A DNA stretch of 64,000 nucleotides, from NCBI GenBank assembly GCA_902786815.1, contig CADADV010000003.1, forward strand, positions 62,001 through 126,000. Direction: 5' to 3'. The notes beneath the pieces were generated by a model. That model saw only the letters and a program-made list of their open reading frames with translations, was not told where the DNA came from and searched no databases. The DNA comes from an uncultured Eubacteriales bacterium. GTDB taxonomy: Bacteria > Bacillota > Clostridia > Peptostreptococcales > Anaerovoracaceae. Shown in pieces: positions 59,492 to 64,000 of the stretch. Positions within the stretch are counted from its first letter, which is position 1; every line of letters begins with the position of its first letter. The translations under genes and the position numbers were made by a program.

Positions 59492-60169
59492 TTACTTGAG
59501 CAGTTTCCGGATCGCCTGGTCGTCCGCGTCCGGAAGGATCTTATGAAGGTGTTCGCAAATGCGCCCATAGGACTCCTCCGGCGTGCGCTGATAGACCCGG
59601 TCTGTGAAGCTTTTGCCCATAAACTTCTCCGGTGTGGAGTATTCCGCGACGCCCCAGCCATACTCGTTGCCGTGCTTGTCGACCATGTACACGAAGTCGC
59701 TGATGACCACGTACCCCTGGGCCTGCAGGCGGTTGATAACCGTATCGAATCCTTTGTTGCCTCCCTTTCGGAAGTTGCCGAGGGCCTTCAGCCGCTTTGA
59801 CAGCACCGGACTCTCGCTTGCCACTAAATCATACAGGGCCTTATCCCGGTAAGGTGCCAGCCCGTCCTCAAATCTGGCATCGAAGTCGTATCCGTCCCGC
59901 CGGTAATTTGCAAAATCCGGAAACCAGTCTTTGCTGATGTACACAGCCTTCTTCTCAAAGAACTTGCCGTAGGCACAGTTCAGTTCGTTGATCACCGGTC
60001 CCTTCCATTCCCATGTGCCGTCCTCGCCGCTGAACCAGACCCGCGGATCCACATGCTCCTCTATTGAAAAACCCGGAATGGAATTCGTGAAATACGGCAG
60101 AAAGCCAAGCTCCTCCACCGCCTGTTCAAGATCTTCGATTGTCCTGATGTATAAGTCGTCGATGTTCAT
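59492..60169 (-). CDS. AlkZ-related protein
   Basis: A 225-residue protein of a clostridial family often labelled AlkZ-related; motifs seen are GFLPYFTNSIPGFSIEEH, PRVWFSGEDGTWEWKGPV and YGKFFEKKAVYISKDWFPDFANYRRDGYDFDARFEDGLA. Members are related to DNA glycosylase-like winged-helix proteins (YcaQ/AlkZ), but catalytic function is not proven. It is monocistronic with a 22-base gap to carbonic anhydrase. Start ATG at 60169 is uncertain by a few codons. Confidence 0.65.
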   Translation of the reverse strand: MNIDDLYIRTIEDLEQAVEELGFLPYFTNSIPGFSIEEHVDPRVWFSGEDGTWEWKGPVINELNCAYGKFFEKKAVYISKDWFPDFANYRRDGYDFDARFEDGLAPYRDKALYDLVASESPVLSKRLKALGNFRKGGNKGFDTVINRLQAQGYVVISDFVYMVDKHGNEYGWGVAEYSTPEKFMGKSFTDRVYQRTPEESYGRICEHLHKILPDADDQAIRKLLK

Positions 60170-60763
60170 GTGCTATTTGATGTTGGCGCCGAGGGTGCGG
60201 GCCTTCTGCTTCGCTAAACCTTTTCTTCGCTTACCATTTCCTGCGCTTATTCATTGGTTTATTATCGTTGGTTTATTATAGCACATCTTGAAACCCTTGA
60301 TACTGCGCTGGGCTGTTGGTTGCGGCTCGAAGATGTGGATGAACTGCAACTCAAGAAAGGCTTCTGCTTACTTATGTCGACTCTCTTAGCCAAAAGTACA
60401 AATGATTTACGATGTATCAACGGTTCCGGCATCTGGCTTTTGTTCTTTATCGACTCGGTCGCCACGAAAGTACAAATGATCTACGAAACATCAACGGTTC
60501 CGGCGCTTGCAGTTTGTACTTTGGCGTTCTCTGCCTTGTTGCACAGGGCGAATACGAGGCGAATGCCAGTGCACGCGCCCCGCCAAATCCGCATTTGTAG
60601 AGGCAACAACAGCAACTACTGCCGAAACAGCACTTGTACAAAATTGTGTTACGCATTGTCGGATTGGATTCTTCTTTTGAAGCATTTTACATGATACAAT
60701 GAGTCAGACGACCTGACACGAAGAATGAACGATCAAGAGAAACATGGATCAAGGGGGATTTAG
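60170..60763. other. non-coding stretch with short repeats
   Basis: 594 bases without a credible gene. It begins with the upstream region of the AlkZ-related gene (TTGGTTTATTAT occurs twice at about 60255-60280) and holds two 38-bp direct repeats at 60393-60430 and 60467-60504. No family of repeat or RNA could be named. Confidence 0.55.
60393..60504. repeat. two 38-bp direct repeats, 36 bases apart
   Basis: AAAGTACAAATGATTTACGA and so on (60393-60430) and the second copy (60467-60504) agree at 34 of 38 positions. The shared end is ATCAACGGTTCCGGC. Each copy begins AAAGTACAAA, and TTTGTACTTT, its inverse, follows the second copy. The pattern could be a protein-binding array or a degenerate mobile element end. 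Confidence 0.7.
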
Positions 60764-61783
60764 ATGAAATCTGAGATTCCGAATACCGAAGCAAGCAGGG
60801 CGCGGCACATCTATGATCAGTTCAAAGCGCGCGCTTCCAGAGACGATGAGTTTAACGACTGGGCGGGATACCGGGACAGGCTGACGGAGTTTGTGATCAG
60901 CTGCATCCCTTCCGGCTCCTCGCTTCTGATTCTTGGCGCGGGCAAATGCAACGACCTGGATCTGAAGAAACTTGCAGAGCACTGCGGCTCTATCACGCTG
61001 TCGGACTACCGGCCTGAGACAGCGGAGGATGCCTTCCGCCAGTACGGGCTGTCTTCATCGGAGAATCTGAGGTTCGCAGAATCGGACTATGTGGGAATCA
61101 CCGATGAGGACTACCTGGAATATACGGACCTGCTGCTTAAGACAATGGAGAAGCTGAGCGGCAGCCGGGAATCTCAGGGCGACAGCCTGGAAGAGATCGC
61201 CGGACCCGAGCTGAGCGCTCTGAAAGAATGCCTCGAGCAGATCTACCAAAGAAATGAGGGCTACGAGATCGACCTGGGCAATACGGGCAATACGGGCAAT
61301 GCCGGCAATTCAGGTAATGCAGTCTACGACAATGCTGTCGTCACGGGCGTGCACAGCCAGCTGAACAATTCCTTCCGGGGGCTGTTCCAGTACGTTCGCA
61401 AGGATGTAGAAGACAGGGGCGGTGAAATCAGATTCCTGGAGAATCTGAATACCGCGATCTTCAAAACAACAAGAAGGCACACAAAAAAACTGGTGACCCG
61501 CTTCAATGAGGCGGTCTTTGCCGCTGTCAGAGAAGGGGTCGTCTATGGTTATGAGAAGAACATTATCTATACTCCGGCCGGAGCGAATGAACCTGTGATC
61601 GGCACGGTGGACGGGGCGCGCCAGGCGGGCGAAGCCATCGCGAAGCTCCCTGCAGGGAAAACGCTGGACTGCATCTGGCCTCTGTCTCGCAGAAGAGGCA
61701 TCAAGTTCACGATGTCTGTCAGCTACCTGCGCCGACAGGACGCCGCACTTCCATCTCAAACGCCACATACTGCTGTCCGTTGA
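60764..61783 (+). CDS. hypothetical protein with methyltransferase-like segment
   Basis: A 339-residue protein that I do not recognise as a family. Residues of about 45-95 (SLLILGAGKCNDLDLKKLAEHCGSITLSDYRPETAEDAFRQYGL) look like the first motif and Asp-containing motif II of SAM-dependent methyltransferases. A five-unit 9-base repeat (61277-61321) encodes NTGNTGNAGNSGNAV. The end overlaps the convergent GNAT gene by 65 bases. Start ATG follows GGGGGA. Confidence 0.65.
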   Translation: MKSEIPNTEASRARHIYDQFKARASRDDEFNDWAGYRDRLTEFVISCIPSGSSLLILGAGKCNDLDLKKLAEHCGSITLSDYRPETAEDAFRQYGLSSSENLRFAESDYVGITDEDYLEYTDLLLKTMEKLSGSRESQGDSLEEIAGPELSALKECLEQIYQRNEGYEIDLGNTGNTGNAGNSGNAVYDNAVVTGVHSQLNNSFRGLFQYVRKDVEDRGGEIRFLENLNTAIFKTTRRHTKKLVTRFNEAVFAAVREGVVYGYEKNIIYTPAGANEPVIGTVDGARQAGEAIAKLPAGKTLDCIWPLSRRRGIKFTMSVSYLRRQDAALPSQTPHTAVR

Positions 61784-62213
61784 TCATATATGTTTCCTTC
61801 ACTCCGGTCTCGACAAATCCTGCTGACCGGTAACAGTTGATGGCGTTCTCGTTCTTTTCGTAGACGCCAAGGGTGACCCTGTCTGCGCCGTATGTTTCAA
61901 AAGCATAGCGCAGCCCTTCCTTCAGCATGGCCTTCCCCACGCCCTGGTTGCGCCTGTCGGGCTTTACGATCCCGTATCCGAACCGCAGCTCATTCATCTT
62001 CCCACTGGGGTTTCTGGCAATGAAATACCCAACCGGCTCGTCTCCGTCGACTGCAGTGAACTGCGTGTACTCGCCGGTTTTCCGGAACTTTTCCTTCGTG
62101 ATCGGATACTCTCCCAAAAGCCCGAACGTCCATTTAAAAAACGTGCCTTCGCTGTCGCACCAGGAGAGGATCTGTTCTTCATCCGATTGTGTGTACGGTC
62201 TGAGTCTTATCAT
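61719..62213 (-). CDS. GNAT-family acetyltransferase (RimJ/RimL-like)
   Basis: A 164-residue protein of the RimJ/RimL group: opening IRLRPYTQSDEEQILSWCD, central FRFGYGIVKPDRRNQGVGKAMLKEGLRYAFE (RNQGVGKA is the acetyl-CoA loop), and NENAINCYRSAGFVETG. Substrate unknown. Its 3' end overlaps the hypothetical gene on the other strand; the overlapping part of both frames is in their C-termini. GAGGTG ribosome binding site. Confidence 0.85.
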   Translation of the reverse strand: MIRLRPYTQSDEEQILSWCDSEGTFFKWTFGLLGEYPITKEKFRKTGEYTQFTAVDGDEPVGYFIARNPSGKMNELRFGYGIVKPDRRNQGVGKAMLKEGLRYAFETYGADRVTLGVYEKNENAINCYRSAGFVETGVKETYMINGQQYVAFEMEVRRPVGAGS

Positions 62214-62269
62214 TCTGTCACCTCTTCCGCATCTTCGTCAACGGCTGATCAACTTCACATATTGCGCTG

Positions 62270-63403
62270 CTATTTCTCCTCCGGCGCGCCGCTTCCGAAC
62301 AGGTCGACGGCTTCCTGCAGGTGTTCTCTGATTTTCAGATGCTGCGTGCAGACTTCTTCGCACTTGCCGCACTTGATGCATTCCCTGGCGAACTTTTTGC
62401 CGTACAAAGCGGTCCCCAGATTTTCCTGATGCCTGGCGCTCTCCAGATTCTCGTACAATCTGTAGCAGTTGATTGCATACATCGTTCTGGAAATCGCGAC
62501 GTTCACCGGGCAGACCTTGGCGCAGTAGTCGCAGGCTGTGCATGAGATCAGGTCGATCTTGTCCAGCTCCTCTCTTGCCTTTGCGAGAACGGCTCTCTCT
62601 TCTTCCGTGAAGCCGGTGAAGCCTTTCATATAAGACAGGTTGTCCTCCATCTGCTCCACGTTGCTCATTCCCGAAAGGACGCACATAACGCCTTCCAGAT
62701 CCGCGGCGAACCGCACGGCCCAGGAAGCGCACGATAATTCGGGTGCAAAATCATGAAACTCTTTTTCAACTGATGCGGGCGGGGTTGCCAGCATGCCGCC
62801 CTTGACCGGTTCCATCACGATGATCGGTATGTTGTGCTTTCTGGCCACCTCGTAGCAGCGGCGGGATTGAATGACAGGATTCTCCCAGTCAGCGTAGTTC
62901 AGCTGCAGCTGCACGAACTCCATCTCCGGATGATCCGTCAGCAGCTGCTCCAGTTCCTCTGCCGTCGCGTGGGCGGAGAAGCCAAGATGTTTGAACTTAC
63001 TGGCCTGCTTTTGCTCGAGCGCCCAGCTCCACAAATCGTTTCTGTCGAAGTAACCCGTGCGCCACTCACCTGCGTTGTGGATCAGGTAGAAATCGAAGTA
63101 CTCAAGCCCCGCCCTCTCCAGGGACTCATCCAAAAGCTTCAGCGCTTCGTCACCTTCTTTGCCAGCGATCCAGCCTGCGTGTTTGCTGGCAATGTAGAAA
63201 CTGTCACGCGGGTACCGCTCGACCAGCGCCTTGCGGATCGCCTCTTCCGAACCTTCGTAGGCCCACGCCGTGTCAAAGTAGTTGAACCCGGCGTCCATGA
63301 ACAGATCCACCATCCGCTTCGTCTGTTCAACATCGATTTCTTCACCGTTTTTCGGCAGGCGCATCAGGCCAAAACCCAGTTTGCCGATTGTTTCATTGAT
63401 CAT
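62270..63403 (-). CDS. aldo/keto reductase with C-terminal ferredoxin-like domain
   Basis: A 377-residue protein. I use ATG 63403 rather than the TTG 18 bases upstream. The reductase part (1-280) has the AKR pattern: GLMRLP, DAGFNYFDTAWAYEGSE (catalytic Asp/Tyr), SKHAGW (Lys) and LIHNAGEW (His). The C-terminal part (about 285-377) has CTACDYCAKVCPVN and CIKCGKCEEVCTQH, two 4Fe-4S sites. Such fused reductases are common in clostridia; the substrate is unknown. It follows the PNPOx-like gene by 14 bases. Confidence 0.88.
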   Translation of the reverse strand: MINETIGKLGFGLMRLPKNGEEIDVEQTKRMVDLFMDAGFNYFDTAWAYEGSEEAIRKALVERYPRDSFYIASKHAGWIAGKEGDEALKLLDESLERAGLEYFDFYLIHNAGEWRTGYFDRNDLWSWALEQKQASKFKHLGFSAHATAEELEQLLTDHPEMEFVQLQLNYADWENPVIQSRRCYEVARKHNIPIIVMEPVKGGMLATPPASVEKEFHDFAPELSCASWAVRFAADLEGVMCVLSGMSNVEQMEDNLSYMKGFTGFTEEERAVLAKAREELDKIDLISCTACDYCAKVCPVNVAISRTMYAINCYRLYENLESARHQENLGTALYGKKFARECIKCGKCEEVCTQHLKIREHLQEAVDLFGSGAPEEK

Positions 63404-63417
63404 CGCATTTTCCCTAT

Positions 63418-63816
63418 TCAATCCAGCAGGTTCTCTCCTGCGCCCATCATCGGGATATCGACTGCCGTCGCGTCCTCCAGATGGAACATCATCATTTTCT
63501 TACCGGTCGTCTCGTTATAGATATTCTTCAGATCCGGCATCGCGTCCAAAGCAGCCTGCGCATACTTCGGATCTGATTCAAAGACAACTTTGCCTGTATA
63601 GCGCAGCCAGTGTCCGTCCGGCTTGCAGGCTACGATCTCGACCTTCGGATTGGCGACCATCTGCTTATAAACGTCCTTGAAGTCACCCACACCGAACAGG
63701 ACCTTGCCGTCCATCTCCATGTGCGCGCCCAGCGGTCTCACCTTCGGCTGATCGCCGTCCGCCGTCGCCAGAAAAAACACACCTGCTTCACTCAGAAAAT
63801 CGTTTACTTTGCTCAC
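63418..63816 (-). CDS. pyridoxamine 5'-phosphate oxidase-like FMN-binding protein
   Basis: A 132-residue split-barrel protein of the pyridoxamine 5'-phosphate oxidase-like family, opening with SKVNDFLSEAGVFFLATADGDQPKVRPLG, followed by VYKQMVANPKVEIVACKPDGHWLRYTGKVVFE. These short members usually bind FMN or haem and reduce unknown substrates. It probably shares a transcript with the aldo/keto reductase. Confidence 0.85.
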   Translation of the reverse strand: MSKVNDFLSEAGVFFLATADGDQPKVRPLGAHMEMDGKVLFGVGDFKDVYKQMVANPKVEIVACKPDGHWLRYTGKVVFESDPKYAQAALDAMPDLKNIYNETTGKKMMMFHLEDATAVDIPMMGAGENLLD

Positions 63817-63831
63817 TTCTATATCCTCCTC

Positions 63832-64000
63832 TTATAATGATCCATTCACTTGTTCTTCGGCTTTTGCAAGCCATGCGTCCGCCCTTACGCGGGCGTTCTC
63901 GCGTATGTTCAGATAGAAAAACGAGTAGTCGCACCCGTGATAGCTCGCCGGTCCGAAAACCGGTTCGAATTTCCTGAATCCGGGGATTGCGGTGATCGCA
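63832..64000 (-). CDS. C-terminal end of a gene cut by the right edge
   Basis: An open minus-strand frame of 55 codons reaches from the window edge to TAA at 63832-63834. It encodes a polypeptide end rich in aromatic and charged residues (PVFGPASYHGCDYSFFYLN, then a helix ending in AWLAKAEEQVNGSL). No family was recognised. It ends 16 bases before the PNPOx-like gene start, so all three genes may be one operon. Confidence 0.55.
   Translation of the reverse strand, partial: AITAIPGFRKFEPVFGPASYHGCDYSFFYLNIRENARVRADAWLAKAEEQVNGSL

Noticed and set aside
62238-62732. 164-codon minus-strand frame within the aldo/keto reductase
   Set aside because: Same strand but another frame of the reductase gene; Arg- and Gly-rich nonsense sequence.

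Overview
The window looks like chromosomal DNA of a strictly anaerobic, Gram-positive gut-type member of the Bacillota (class Clostridia). Supporting signs are strong AGGAGG-type ribosome binding sites, a flavodiiron/rubredoxin oxygen-defence protein, a glycyl-radical enzyme, a PotD-type lipoprotein, YhgE/Pip membrane proteins and large BspA-like leucine-rich surface proteins. I cannot name the genus from the sequence. No rRNA, tRNA, CRISPR array, transposase or phage gene was seen.

Layout. (1) 1-12,200: three secreted surface proteins with similar C-terminal Ig-like/FnIII modules (404-2662, 5193-9131, 9161-12118), and a divergent MFS transporter/LysR regulator pair. (2) 12,200-15,000: small genes, including a histidine phosphatase-GNAT fusion, a Nif11-like small protein, a Lin0512-family protein and an HD protein. 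(3) 15,100-23,400: an Amadori-product (fructoselysine) utilisation operon, frlD-frlC-frlB joined to a PotABCD-type ABC transporter, with two GntR regulators on the other strand and a 21-bp perfect dyad inside the operon promoter. (4) 23,400-26,600: a CaiB/BaiF CoA-transferase and a BrkB-like membrane protein with an acidic insertion. (5) 26,600-47,800: a nearly complete choline-degrading bacterial microcompartment locus (GRM1-like): choline trimethylamine-lyase CutC, its activase CutD, two aldehyde dehydrogenase homologues, PduL, at least nine shell proteins, a PduS-like electron carrier, and EutJ, EutP, EutQ and EutT-like accessory proteins. It is flanked on the left by an oxygen-defence pair. 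(6) 46,900-53,500: two paralogous MerR regulators flank a multi-TM transporter, followed by an unexplained DUF4125-TPR-DUF4037-DUF4125 cassette. (7) 53,500-64,000: a YhgE/Pip membrane operon, YgjV, beta-carbonic anhydrase, an AlkZ-related protein, a GNAT, an Fe-S aldo/keto reductase, a PNPOx-like protein and the end of a gene cut by the window edge.

How the genes work together. Choline would be cleaved inside the shell by CutC to trimethylamine and acetaldehyde. PduP/EutE-type AldDH converts acetaldehyde to acetyl-CoA and PduL makes acetyl phosphate. The PduS/PduT pair may carry electrons across the shell. No alcohol dehydrogenase is encoded in the window. CutC assignment rests on seven active-site positions recalled from the Desulfovibrio enzyme, all found here at a constant +48 offset. 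The 48 extra residues correspond to an N-terminal extension containing a rubredoxin-like domain. The main BMC operon has a MerR-type promoter (19-bp spacer with a perfect dyad) and the transporter gene has a second one (18-bp spacer), which links the two MerR paralogues to the choline system.

Most notable observations: rubredoxin-like CutC beside a flavodiiron-rubredoxin-NADH oxidoreductase fusion and an iron-sulfur flavoprotein; an AldDH paralogue whose catalytic Cys is Pro; a shell protein apparently split by a one-base frameshift from a linker plus SAP-like tail; and the uncharacterised MerR/DUF4125/DUF4037/TPR cassette.
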